The notes under the pieces: generated by a model
What the model was told of the DNA's origin: nothing
Seen by the model: only the letters and a program-made list of their open reading frames with translations
The model's database searches: none
Assembly (NCBI GenBank): GCA_900752845.1
Contig: CAADWU010000111.1
Location: 1-22,224, forward strand
Reading direction: 5' to 3'
DNA from: Candidatus Gastranaerophilales bacterium
GTDB taxonomy: Bacteria > Cyanobacteriota > Vampirovibrionia > Gastranaerophilales > Gastranaerophilaceae
Length of the DNA stretch: 22,224 nt
Translations under genes and position numbers: made by a program
Shown here: positions 14,724 through 21,285 of the stretch, piece by piece
Position numbering within the stretch: position 1 is the stretch's first letter
Layout: every line of letters begins with the position of its first letter

Positions 14724-15326
14724 TTAAACATCCATTTGAGAGTATACACGTTTAATCTCTTGAATATCCTGCCACATTTGCCATTTTGGGCTTCCTTTTT
14801 CACGAGAATCGTTACGTAAAAGATAAGAGGGGTGAAAAATCGGCATCATTTTAGAATGGTTTGGGCCTTCAAACCATTTGCCCCGTATTTTGGTAATCCC
14901 CTGTGTTGTTTCAAGCATTGAATTTACGGCAACACGACCGCAGAGCAGAATAATTCTGGGTTTTAGAATTTCTATTTGCGCATCAAGATATTCTCTGCAA
15001 GCTTCTTTTTCTTCGGGAAGCGGGTCTCTGTTATCGGGAGGTCTGCATTTAAGAGTGTTACAGATATATACGTCATTTTGTCTTGAAAGTCCAACAGAGG
15101 CAAAAATTTTATCAAGAAGCTGCCCTGCTTTGCCGACAAAAGGTTCGCCTTTCTGATCTTCATAATATCCGGGGGCTTCGCCGATAAGCATAAGTTTATG
15201 GTTAGGAACTCCACCTGAAAAAACAGTATTTGTGCGGGTTTTTCCTAACGGGCATTTGTCGCATTTAAGGCATTTTTCTTTTACTTTTTCTAATGCCTGA
15301 ATTTCATCTGTTGTAGCTTCTTGCAT
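14724..15326 (-). CDS. Family 4 uracil-DNA glycosylase (iron-sulfur)
   Basis: This enzyme removes uracil from DNA to start base-excision repair. The 200 residues show Cys22-x2-Cys25, Cys94 and Cys110, the four-cysteine pattern (CxxC, then two cysteines 16 apart) that holds the 4Fe-4S cluster of family 4 enzymes. The catalytic motif is GEAPGYYEDQKGEPFVG (49-65), followed by NTLKCRPPDNR and the HPSYLLRN motif. The ATG at 15326 is preceded by AAGGA, which lies inside the end of the upstream XRE gene, only two bases away, so the two are co-translated. It ends with no gap against the convergent pilin homologue. Being behind a small regulator is unusual for a repair enzyme and may mean conditional expression. 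Confidence 0.93.
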   Translation of the reverse strand: MQEATTDEIQALEKVKEKCLKCDKCPLGKTRTNTVFSGGVPNHKLMLIGEAPGYYEDQKGEPFVGKAGQLLDKIFASVGLSRQNDVYICNTLKCRPPDNRDPLPEEKEACREYLDAQIEILKPRIILLCGRVAVNSMLETTQGITKIRGKWFEGPNHSKMMPIFHPSYLLRNDSREKGSPKWQMWQDIQEIKRVYSQMDV

Positions 15327-15328
15327 AA

Positions 15329-15559
15329 TCAGTCCTTTTTGACTGGAACATTTTTGAATAATTCTTCAATAGGAATTTCGAGAGCATTAGCAATATCAAA
15401 TACAATAAAGGCAGACGGCGTTTGTCGTATCTGTTCTATTTGGCTGATAGTATTAGAGCTTACTCCCACAAGTAATGCGAGGTCTAGCTGTGATAAATCT
15501 TTTCTAATTCTTTCAGCTTTAATATTTTTTGCTAATATCTTTAATCTTTCATCTCTCAT
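15329..15559 (-). CDS. XRE-family helix-turn-helix regulator
   Basis: This 76-residue single-domain Cro/cI-type DNA-binding protein has the helix-turn-helix (LSQLDLALLVGVSSNTISQIEQ) near residues 22-43, followed by the usual helices ending IPIEELFKN. I chose the inner ATG at 15559 (MRDERLKIL) instead of the ATG at 15598. The extra 13 residues do not look like XRE sequence, and a TTGATT-17 bases-CATAAT promoter places transcription start exactly at 15559, giving a leaderless mRNA. It is co-transcribed with the glycosylase gene. A perfect 7-4-7 inverted repeat at 15605-15622 beside its promoter is a good candidate for its own operator, so it probably represses itself and the facing ORF. Confidence 0.85.
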   Translation of the reverse strand: MRDERLKILAKNIKAERIRKDLSQLDLALLVGVSSNTISQIEQIRQTPSAFIVFDIANALEIPIEELFKNVPVKKD

Positions 15560-15565
15560 TGTATT

Positions 15566-15594
15566 ATTATGAAGTATTGACAAATTTAAATCAA
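15566..15594 (-). promoter_or_regulatory. Leftward promoter of the XRE-glycosylase operon
   Basis: On the minus strand, TTGATT (15594-15589) and CATAAT (15571-15566) have a 17-base spacer. The expected start is at 15559, the A of the XRE ATG. It overlaps the rightward promoter (15577-15605), so polymerase cannot occupy both at once. Confidence 0.5.
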
Positions 15595-15605
15595 TCATAT
15601 ATACT
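15577..15605 (+). promoter_or_regulatory. Strong rightward promoter facing the XRE gene
   Basis: A consensus -35 box TTGACA (15577-15582), a 17-base spacer and the -10 box TATACT (15600-15605) make the best canonical promoter in the window. Predicted start is near 15612, in the middle of the inverted repeat at 15605-15622. It drives only the 49-residue ORF at 15655. Confidence 0.7.
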
Positions 15606-15622
15606 ACTAATGATTATTAGTA
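15605..15622. promoter_or_regulatory. Inverted repeat, candidate XRE operator
   Basis: TACTAAT (15605-15611) and ATTAGTA (15616-15622) are perfect reverse complements around GATT. The repeat covers the start region of the rightward promoter and lies 11 bases upstream of the leftward -35 box, the position expected for a repressor site controlling both directions. Confidence 0.55.
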
Positions 15623-15654
15623 AAGTGATAGTAATTAATAAAAAAGAAATAGTT

Positions 15655-15804
15655 ATGTTAGAAGAAAGCACAAAAAACGATATTGAAAATCTTAAAAAAC
15701 AAATAAATGAAGCAGCTAATCTATCTTTAATTTTAAATGACAGTTTAATTTACGGTATTGATAAACAAATTGAATGCAAACCTGTATTGGCTTTGATTGA
15801 TTAG
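15655..15804 (+). CDS. Small acidic ORF of 49 residues, unknown function
   Basis: The ORF begins MLEESTKNDIENLKKQ and ends CKPVLALID. It is acidic and mostly helical, with one cysteine and no membrane segment or signal peptide. I do not recognise it. The frame extends upstream but the earlier part crosses the promoter, so ATG 15655 is the likely start; its ribosome binding site is weak (AAAAGAAA). It is the only ORF served by the strong promoter at 15577 and lies opposite a regulator gene with a shared operator, the arrangement of small accessory or antitoxin-like proteins. No toxin partner is visible. A regulatory RNA in place of a protein is possible. It ends 38 bases before the convergent M16 gene. 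Confidence 0.5.
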   Translation: MLEESTKNDIENLKKQINEAANLSLILNDSLIYGIDKQIECKPVLALID

Positions 15805-15842
15805 CATACAAACTGAAACTAATTGAAGATGATTACGGATAT

Positions 15843-17174
15843 CTAGTCAGCAGGTTCAAGCAATGAAATTACTGCGTTATCAAGGTTTAAGTATTTTTTG
15901 ATTGTTTGTTCCAAATCTTCTATAGTAATTGATTCAAGGTCATTTAAATATTCTTCGATAAGCTTTAAGTCTTCGCATACGGTCATATAATAACCGATTG
16001 TCTCACCTATTTCTGATACTGTTTCTGCTGCAAAGGCAAAACGTGATTTGATTTTCTTTTTGGCTTTTGCAAGTTCTTCTTCACTGATTTTATTCTCCAG
16101 AAGCCCTTTAATTTCTTTTTTTACAAGTTCTAATGCAACATCACGTTTCTCAGGTTTAAAATTTGCCTGTATAAAGAAGTTGTTGCCGTCTTTAAACTGG
16201 TAATGCTCTGCATTTGCCATGTTAAATATCGGTTCGGGCTGTTTTTCTATAAGGTTTTGGTAAAATCTTGAACTTGTACTTTCGCCCAATATAATACTTA
16301 CTATATCAAGCTCAATATTTTCTTTAATTTGGTTGGCTTTTGGTCCTAAAAATCCTATCATAAGGTATGATGTATTAACTTTAGCCGTATTTTCGATAAA
16401 AATTGTTTTATTTGTCGGTTCGTCAATTTCGTTAATTTTTTGGGGTGCATTAGGTCTGCCTTTAAAGTCAAATTCTTTTTCGACTTTTTCAAGAACAGCT
16501 TTTTTATCAAAATCACCTACAATAATGGTTGTAATGTTTTCCGGCGAGTAGAATGTTTGATAATAATTCATTATATCATCACGTGTTACCTGTGAAATTA
16601 TTTCCGGAGTTCCGATTACATCACGTTTGTAAGGGTGTTTTTTATACATATTAAAATTGCAGGCATTATAAACTTTTGTCCAGTTCTGGTCTTTACGCAT
16701 TCTGATTTCTTCAATTACAACGTGGCGTTCTCTTTTATCAGTTACCTGTGCATCGTTTAAATCAAAAGGTGCGCCTATTTCTTCATCAGGCAAAACCGGA
16801 TCAAGCATCATATCTGCATGAAGTTCTATTGCAAGGTTTAAATCCTTGTTTTGGGCTCCTTTAGGAAGGGTTACATAATAAAAAGTGTAATCTTTCCATG
16901 TTGCAGCGTTAACTATTGCGCCTTTAGCCTCGAGAGTTTTGTCAAAATATCCTGCTTTATGCTTGTGTGTTCCTTTGAACATTAAGTGTTCCAGGAAGTG
17001 TGAAATTCCGTTATTTTTGTCATCTTCATTTATTGAACCTGTTTTAACCCATGAGCTTACGTTTACGAGTTCACCCTCTTTATGAGCCAGAACAATCTTA
17101 TGACCGTTTTCTCTTTCGTAAATTTCTACATCTTCTGTCAGAAACGGATATTTAACAAGTGTTTTATTATTCAT
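15843..17174 (-). CDS. M16-family (pitrilysin/processing-peptidase-like) zinc metallopeptidase
   Basis: This zinc peptidase has the inverted zinc motif HFLEH (about residues 59-63), followed by the family's KGT and NAATWKDYTFYYVTLP. The third zinc ligand Glu lies in ERHVVIEEIRM. It is 443 residues from ATG 17174, the length of a single M16B chain with an N-terminal catalytic and a C-terminal half (typical YYQTFYSPENITTIIVGDFD). Just before the Glu motif there is an insertion of about 10-16 residues (around GAPFDLNDAQVTDKR) longer than in most relatives. ATG 17174 is chosen because GAGGG lies six bases upstream, whereas the TTG at 17180 has none. No signal peptide is seen, so it is cytoplasmic or non-classical. 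No second M16 subunit is adjacent. Confidence 0.9.
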   Translation of the reverse strand: MNNKTLVKYPFLTEDVEIYERENGHKIVLAHKEGELVNVSSWVKTGSINEDDKNNGISHFLEHLMFKGTHKHKAGYFDKTLEAKGAIVNAATWKDYTFYYVTLPKGAQNKDLNLAIELHADMMLDPVLPDEEIGAPFDLNDAQVTDKRERHVVIEEIRMRKDQNWTKVYNACNFNMYKKHPYKRDVIGTPEIISQVTRDDIMNYYQTFYSPENITTIIVGDFDKKAVLEKVEKEFDFKGRPNAPQKINEIDEPTNKTIFIENTAKVNTSYLMIGFLGPKANQIKENIELDIVSIILGESTSSRFYQNLIEKQPEPIFNMANAEHYQFKDGNNFFIQANFKPEKRDVALELVKKEIKGLLENKISEEELAKAKKKIKSRFAFAAETVSEIGETIGYYMTVCEDLKLIEEYLNDLESITIEDLEQTIKKYLNLDNAVISLLEPAD

Positions 17175-17234
17175 ATACAACCCTCAATTTATTAATTCTT
17201 TTTAATTATTATAACCTAAATAAATTTTTTCAGT

Positions 17235-17240
17235 TATAAT
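17235..17240 (+). promoter_or_regulatory. -10 box of nanE, leaderless configuration
   Basis: A perfect TATAAT lies 12 bases (start to start) before the nanE ATG at 17247. There is no Shine-Dalgarno sequence and no convincing -35 hexamer at 16-18 bases. Transcription would begin at or within a base of the ATG. Confidence 0.45.
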
Positions 17241-17246
17241 TAATCT

Positions 17247-17933
17247 ATGGATATTATTAATCGTTTAAAAAATAAGGTTGTGGTTTCTGTTCAGGCAATG
17301 CCTTCCGAACCTTTGTATCTTGAAAAATGCATGGTTGCTATGATGAAGTCTGTTGTAAAAGGCGGAGCAGGCGGCTTAAGGGTTGCAGGGGCAAGAGATG
17401 TTAAAAATGCAAAACATCTTTTTGATATCCCTGTTATCGGTTTAACCAAACCTGATGTTATTCCTCCTAACTGGCAGGAAATAGTTTATATTACTCCTAC
17501 ACTTGATGATGTTATTGAGCTTGTTAATGCAGGAGCTGACATTATTGCTTTTGACGGAACTATGCGTGAAAGACCTTCAGGTGCTAAACTTGAAGATATA
17601 ATTAAATACATTAAAATTAATAAACGGGTTTCAATGGCTGATATTTCAACTGTTGAAGAAGGTATAAACGCTGCTAAGCTTGGTGCAAATATGCTTTCAA
17701 CAACTCTATCCGGGTATACACAGTTTTCTCAAAAAGGAGGCAGCGGACCTGATTTTGAGCTTCTGGAACAGCTTGTTAAAGAAACAAATCTTCCTGTTGT
17801 TCTTGAAGGCAGAATTTGGGAGCCCGAAGAAGTAGACAAAGCTTTTGAACTTGGTGCGCATTGTGTTGTTATCGGTTCTGCTATTACAAGACCGCAATTG
17901 ATTACAAAAAGATTTGTTCAGAGAAGTAAATAA
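17247..17933 (+). CDS. nanE: N-acetylmannosamine-6-phosphate 2-epimerase
   Basis: NanE converts ManNAc-6-phosphate to GlcNAc-6-phosphate in sialic acid/ManNAc catabolism. The 228-residue TIM-barrel protein shows VVVSVQAMPSEPLY at the N-terminus, GGAGGLRVAG, the catalytic-lysine motif IGLTKPD, AFDGTMRERPSG, LSTTLSGYT, VVLEGRIWEPEEVDKAFE and GSAITRP, all typical of the family. It is the first gene of a rightward set with a hypothetical gene, the matching ROK kinase, another hypothetical gene and a UbiA-like gene, with gaps of 0-15 bases. The start has a TATAAT 12 bases upstream and no ribosome binding site, suggesting a leaderless mRNA. The neuraminate lyase and transporter genes expected for full sialic acid use are not in the window. 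Confidence 0.95.
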   Translation: MDIINRLKNKVVVSVQAMPSEPLYLEKCMVAMMKSVVKGGAGGLRVAGARDVKNAKHLFDIPVIGLTKPDVIPPNWQEIVYITPTLDDVIELVNAGADIIAFDGTMRERPSGAKLEDIIKYIKINKRVSMADISTVEEGINAAKLGANMLSTTLSGYTQFSQKGGSGPDFELLEQLVKETNLPVVLEGRIWEPEEVDKAFELGAHCVVIGSAITRPQLITKRFVQRSK

Positions 17934-17948
17934 AAAAAGGAATTAAAA

Positions 17949-18212
17949 ATGATTAGTGTAAGATTAATGAAAAACAGCGACAGGGTGAGCTTGCAGCTTG
18001 GAACTTCAGTTGAAAAAACTGCGAATAAAATTGCTGACAAAACAATGGTTTTTAAACAAAAAGTTTTTAATCAACAGCACCGTTCCGGTTTGGTTAGTCC
18101 TGACTTTAGAGAGTTTTTATGCGGTAACTGCGAGTTAAGACAAAATTATTTAAATAAACTGAATCAGGATAGTTTTGTTAAAGAGTCGGATTTAATAAAA
18201 GGTATTTTATAA
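17949..18212 (+). CDS. Small protein of unknown function between nanE and nanK
   Basis: This is an 87-residue soluble protein with no signal peptide. It starts MISVRLMKNSDRVSLQL, has a Lys/Gln-rich middle and a CGNC-like pair (FLCGNCELRQNY) near residues 57-62, too few cysteines for a complete zinc ribbon. I do not recognise the family. The ribosome binding site AAAAGGA lies before ATG 17949, 15 bases after nanE, and the gene ends three bases before nanK, so it is translated as part of the amino-sugar operon. Its link to that pathway rests on position only. Confidence 0.65.
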   Translation: MISVRLMKNSDRVSLQLGTSVEKTANKIADKTMVFKQKVFNQQHRSGLVSPDFREFLCGNCELRQNYLNKLNQDSFVKESDLIKGIL

Positions 18213-18215
18213 ATT

Positions 18216-19088
18216 ATGAAAAGAGCATTGGCAATTGATGTTGGCGGAACGAAAATTTATAACACTATAATTGATGAGAGCGGAAAAATTATCGGAGAAA
18301 TAGAAAAAAGACCTACGCCTAAATCATTTGATGAAATTAAAAATGTTTTTAAAGACATAATTTTAAAATACGAAGATGATATTGATGTAATTGCTTTTGC
18401 AACCTGCGGTGCTGTTAATAACGCAAATACAGGCATATTAGGTTCTACGGGTAATATTGCAAAAGAGTATCCCTCTATGGATTTCCAATCTTTAAGTAAA
18501 AAACCTGTTTTTGTAGAAAATGACGCTAATGCTGCCGCTTGGGCAGAGCATATCATCGGTTCTTCAAAAGGTATGCCGTATTCTATTATGGTTACTCTCG
18601 GAACAGGTGTTGGCGGCGGAATTATTCTGGATAACAAGCTTTATAAAGGCAAAAGCGGTGCTGCAGGTGAAATGCATTTTAAAATGCGTTCAGATAAGCA
18701 CAGAAAATGCACTTGCGGAAGCTGGGACTGCTTTGAAGCTTTTGCATCAGGTACAGGTCTGAAACTTACGGCAGAAGAAATGACAGGTAATCCTGATATA
18801 ACAACCTATGATGTTATTGCAGGTATGCAAAACGGTTGTGAGCAAATGACTGAAATATTTAATAAATGGCAGAATGATATTTTGGACGGTATTATTGGTC
18901 TTGCAAATATTTTTGATCCTGATGTAATTGTTCTTTCAGGTTCTATGGCGGATTTTGTCGATATAGATTTTCTTGAAAAAGAAGCAAATAAACAAATAGT
19001 AACCCAGCCTTTTAAAGTTGTAAAAGCTTCTGCCGGAAATTATTCGGGAATGATTGGTGCAGCACTTTTAGCGTTGGGAGTGAAGTAG
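18216..19088 (+). CDS. nanK: ROK-family sugar kinase, probable N-acetylmannosamine kinase
   Basis: This 290-residue ROK kinase has the ATP phosphate-binding IDVGGTKI at residues 7-14, the catalytic-base segment VENDANAAAWAEH, GTGVGGGIIL, AGEMHF and the zinc-binding loop CTCGSWDCFEAF. The family consensus of this loop is CxCGxxGCxE, so Gly is replaced by Asp here. ROK kinases phosphorylate hexoses or N-acylhexosamines. Its position three bases after a small gene that follows nanE makes ManNAc the likely substrate, giving ManNAc-6-phosphate for NanE. Glucokinase or GlcNAc kinase activity cannot be excluded from sequence alone. Confidence 0.85.
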   Translation: MKRALAIDVGGTKIYNTIIDESGKIIGEIEKRPTPKSFDEIKNVFKDIILKYEDDIDVIAFATCGAVNNANTGILGSTGNIAKEYPSMDFQSLSKKPVFVENDANAAAWAEHIIGSSKGMPYSIMVTLGTGVGGGIILDNKLYKGKSGAAGEMHFKMRSDKHRKCTCGSWDCFEAFASGTGLKLTAEEMTGNPDITTYDVIAGMQNGCEQMTEIFNKWQNDILDGIIGLANIFDPDVIVLSGSMADFVDIDFLEKEANKQIVTQPFKVVKASAGNYSGMIGAALLALGVK

Positions 19089-19307
19089 TTGGGTAAATCA
19101 AAAAAAAGAATTATCCATAAGGGGAAAAATTTGCAGTTTATCAACCTTACCCGTTCAGAGGCTGTAAAAACTGTTGTTGAATTATTAAATAACGGTGATA
19201 AAGAAGCTTATTCGCTTATCACGCTTTTCGGACTTTCGGCTGAAGAAGTCCTTGAAGCAGGTGCAAGCTATGAAGTTGTTAAAGGTATGCAAAATCTTTT
19301 AAAATGA
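19089..19307 (+). CDS. Small helical protein of unknown function, TTG start
   Basis: This 72-residue protein has a basic N-terminus (MGKSKKRIIHKGKNLQF) followed by helices (SEAVKTVVELLNNGDKEAYSLI, read in two parts) and the phrase LSAEEVLEAGASYEVVKGM. There is no membrane segment, signal peptide or metal motif. I do not recognise it. The frame begins with TTG immediately after the nanK stop (zero gap), with GGGAG inside the nanK end as a ribosome binding site, so translation is probably coupled to nanK. The next gene starts 11 bases after its stop. Confidence 0.6.
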   Translation: MGKSKKRIIHKGKNLQFINLTRSEAVKTVVELLNNGDKEAYSLITLFGLSAEEVLEAGASYEVVKGMQNLLK

Positions 19308-19317
19308 GGTCTTATTA

Positions 19318-20199
19318 ATGAAGCAGTGTGTGGAAAAAATTTGTTTCTGGTTGAAAAATTCACGTATTTTTTCGTTGCCTATGACATTATTATCGTGGCT
19401 TGTTATTTTTGTGTACTCACTAAAATTTAACGGCAATATTATTAACGGTTTGGCTGCTTTAGTCGGGATTGCCTGTGCTCACCTTGCTACAAACTTGTTT
19501 GATGATTATATGGATTATAAGAAATTGTCAGACAATTCCCAAAAATGCAAATGTGCATATATTAAAGAAGGTTATGCAACACTGGATGATGTCTTGCGTG
19601 TTGTCATAATATATTGCGGAATTGCTTTTCTTACAGGTGTTTTTCTTACTTACAGAGCCGGTTTCCCTGTAATTGCTCTTGCGTTTGCCGGCGGTATGCT
19701 AACTCTTTTATATGCAAAACTTTCTCAGGTTGGATTAAGTGAGGTGGCTGTCGGCTTAGCATTCGGACCTCTTTTGTTTGAAGGGGTTTTTTATGTGATG
19801 ACAAAGTCATTTTCTATTGAGGTGCTATTCTTATCGCTTGCTGTTGTAATGTTTACTGTCGGGTTAATGTATGTACATACTATACTTGATTTTGAAGGTG
19901 ATATGTGTTCGCATAAATTAACCCTCTGCTGTCGTATCTGTGATAAAAATAAAGCTATCAAAGGGGTGTTTGTTGTATACGGCTTAGCGTATTTATTTAC
20001 CTTAATTCTTGCTTATTTGCTTAATAATTATTGGCTGCTCATTACATTTGTTTTAGTGCCGTTAATTATAAAAATGTATAAATCTTTAAATTCTTATACT
20101 TGTGGCGGAGATACAAAAGAGTTTTATTACAGACTTTTGCAGGCAAGAAATTTAATGGTTTACTTTTCTTTAATGGTTACCTTGTTTATTTTACTTTGA
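19318..20199 (+). CDS. UbiA-family prenyltransferase, MenA-like
   Basis: This 293-residue integral membrane protein has about eight hydrophobic helices. It carries the two Asp motifs of the UbiA superfamily: N59-LFDDYMD (Asp63, Asp66) and DFEGD with the following HKLTL, which resembles the second motif of 1,4-dihydroxy-2-naphthoate polyprenyltransferases. Such enzymes attach a polyprenyl chain to an aromatic ring in menaquinone or related lipid synthesis at the inner membrane. MenA is the closest style, but substrate is not certain. There are several extra cysteines (KCKC, CCRIC). It is last in the nanE operon with no functional connection visible, and its last nine bases overlap the end of the convergent pilin-like gene. 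No terminator is seen. Confidence 0.8.
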   Translation: MKQCVEKICFWLKNSRIFSLPMTLLSWLVIFVYSLKFNGNIINGLAALVGIACAHLATNLFDDYMDYKKLSDNSQKCKCAYIKEGYATLDDVLRVVIIYCGIAFLTGVFLTYRAGFPVIALAFAGGMLTLLYAKLSQVGLSEVAVGLAFGPLLFEGVFYVMTKSFSIEVLFLSLAVVMFTVGLMYVHTILDFEGDMCSHKLTLCCRICDKNKAIKGVFVVYGLAYLFTLILAYLLNNYWLLITFVLVPLIIKMYKSLNSYTCGGDTKEFYYRLLQARNLMVYFSLMVTLFILL

Positions 20200-20868
20200 A
20201 GCATTGATAAGCAGTTCTTCAGGACTTTTTCCGCCTTTTTCAATTAGTGAACATGTAGGCAGCATTTTTATTCTTCCAGGCTTTGTTTCATTAAAAGAAA
20301 AACTGAATATATCATGTCCCCATTTATTAGGCGGCTTTTTACCGTTTACATCAATTGCAAAAACTCCCGACCAGTTGTTCATGTTGTTGGAAACAGCATC
20401 ATAAGTAAACAAAATAGAACCGTCGTTAAAGATATATGCCCAATTTCTGTTAAGTATATTGCTTTGAGTATATCCGCCGCATCCGTTAATTGAGGCTGAA
20501 TCTTCATATTCTTTAATAGTGTTTACTCCCTGATACTCAGGTATGCAGTCGTCATTATATGCGTTACCTTTACAGATTTTTATAACGTGCATTTCTTTTG
20601 TTATTTTGTCATAAAAATCTTCGCATTGGGAAAATTTTAGAGGGTCTGAAGTGCCGCCCTGATATGTATAATAACATTGCGGTAATGTGCCGTCACGTGA
20701 TTCAATCATCCTAATCGCATTATAAATATTAGAATATACACGTTTGAATTGAGCATCTATTGCTTTATTTTTATAGTTTGAAATCAGTGAAGGCATAGTC
20801 ATAGCTGCAACGATACCAATTATGCCTAGAGTAATCAGTACCTCTGCAAGAGTAAAACCTTTAATCAT
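20191..20868 (-). CDS. Prepilin-like protein with canonical type IV signal
   Basis: This 225-residue protein begins MIKG then FTLAEVLITLGIIGIVAAM, a textbook class III signal: short basic leader, Gly at -1, Phe +1 and Glu +5, one hydrophobic helix. A prepilin peptidase would cleave after residue 4. The rest is a Cys-containing globular domain with CEDFYDK, VIKICKGNAYNDDCIPEY and DVNGKKPPNKWGHDIFS, shared with the protein at 14097-14723; the D-x-N...PN...G-x-D motif is also in the protein at 4808-5511. It may be a minor pilin or type II secretion pseudopilin, but no pilus assembly gene is in the window. The ribosome binding site is GAGGGGG about ten bases upstream. The 3' end overlaps the UbiA gene. 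Confidence 0.9.
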   Translation of the reverse strand: MIKGFTLAEVLITLGIIGIVAAMTMPSLISNYKNKAIDAQFKRVYSNIYNAIRMIESRDGTLPQCYYTYQGGTSDPLKFSQCEDFYDKITKEMHVIKICKGNAYNDDCIPEYQGVNTIKEYEDSASINGCGGYTQSNILNRNWAYIFNDGSILFTYDAVSNNMNNWSGVFAIDVNGKKPPNKWGHDIFSFSFNETKPGRIKMLPTCSLIEKGGKSPEELLINASK

Positions 20869-20972
20869 TTTATAATACCCCCTCTTTTCTGATGTTATGT
20901 AATCAAATGGTAATGCGCTTTGTGGCTAATTTATGTGATTAATTAATCCCAGTAATATACACATTATAAACA

Positions 20973-20978
20973 TATAAT
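20973..20978 (+). promoter_or_regulatory. -10 box of the XRE gene at 20986, leaderless configuration
   Basis: TATAAT begins 13 bases before ATG 20986 with no Shine-Dalgarno sequence between them. No good -35 hexamer lies at the expected distance, so activity may need an activator or another sigma contact. Confidence 0.4.
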
Positions 20979-20985
20979 CTTTATT

Positions 20986-21213
20986 ATGCAAGAGTTTAAA
21001 AACTATAATGTTAAAATTCGTAATAGAATAAGAAAAAATCGTAAACGACTGGGGCTTTCTCAAGAACAACTTGCAGAAATTATTGATTGCAGCCGTGAAC
21101 ACATTGCACGTATTGAAAACGGTAAGATTAATATTGGACTTGAATATTTTATAAGACTTGCTCAGGTGTTTAATATATCTCTGGATGAGTTAGCCGGTTA
21201 TAAAACAGATTGA
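20986..21213 (+). CDS. XRE-family helix-turn-helix regulator
   Basis: This 75-residue single-domain Cro/cI-type regulator has a basic N-terminus (IRNRIRKNRKRLG), the helix-turn-helix LSQEQLAEIIDCSREHIARIE near residues 24-44, then NGKINIGLEYFIRLAQVF and ISLDELAGY, typical of the family. No ligand-binding or protease domain is attached. It stands alone between a divergent prepilin-like gene and lysA, so either neighbour or a distant gene could be its target. It lacks a ribosome binding site and appears to be translated from a leaderless transcript. Confidence 0.88.
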   Translation: MQEFKNYNVKIRNRIRKNRKRLGLSQEQLAEIIDCSREHIARIENGKINIGLEYFIRLAQVFNISLDELAGYKTD

Positions 21214-21285
21214 TTACATTATTTTTACTATTTTAATTTGAGAAAAGTTGTGTTATTCTAGTCATATAAGAAGTAAGGAGCATCA

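Noticed and set aside
15560..15598. ATG 15598 as start of the leftward XRE regulator
   Set aside because: The additional residues are not XRE-like, there is no ribosome binding site, and the -35/-10 pair puts the transcript start at the inner ATG.
18257..18637. Leftward 126-codon ORF inside the ROK kinase gene
   Set aside because: It is antisense shadow of the conserved DVGGTK to GTGVGGG region.
21214..21285. Lysine riboswitch before lysA
   Set aside because: Only 72 bases are available and no paired elements of that riboswitch can be seen.
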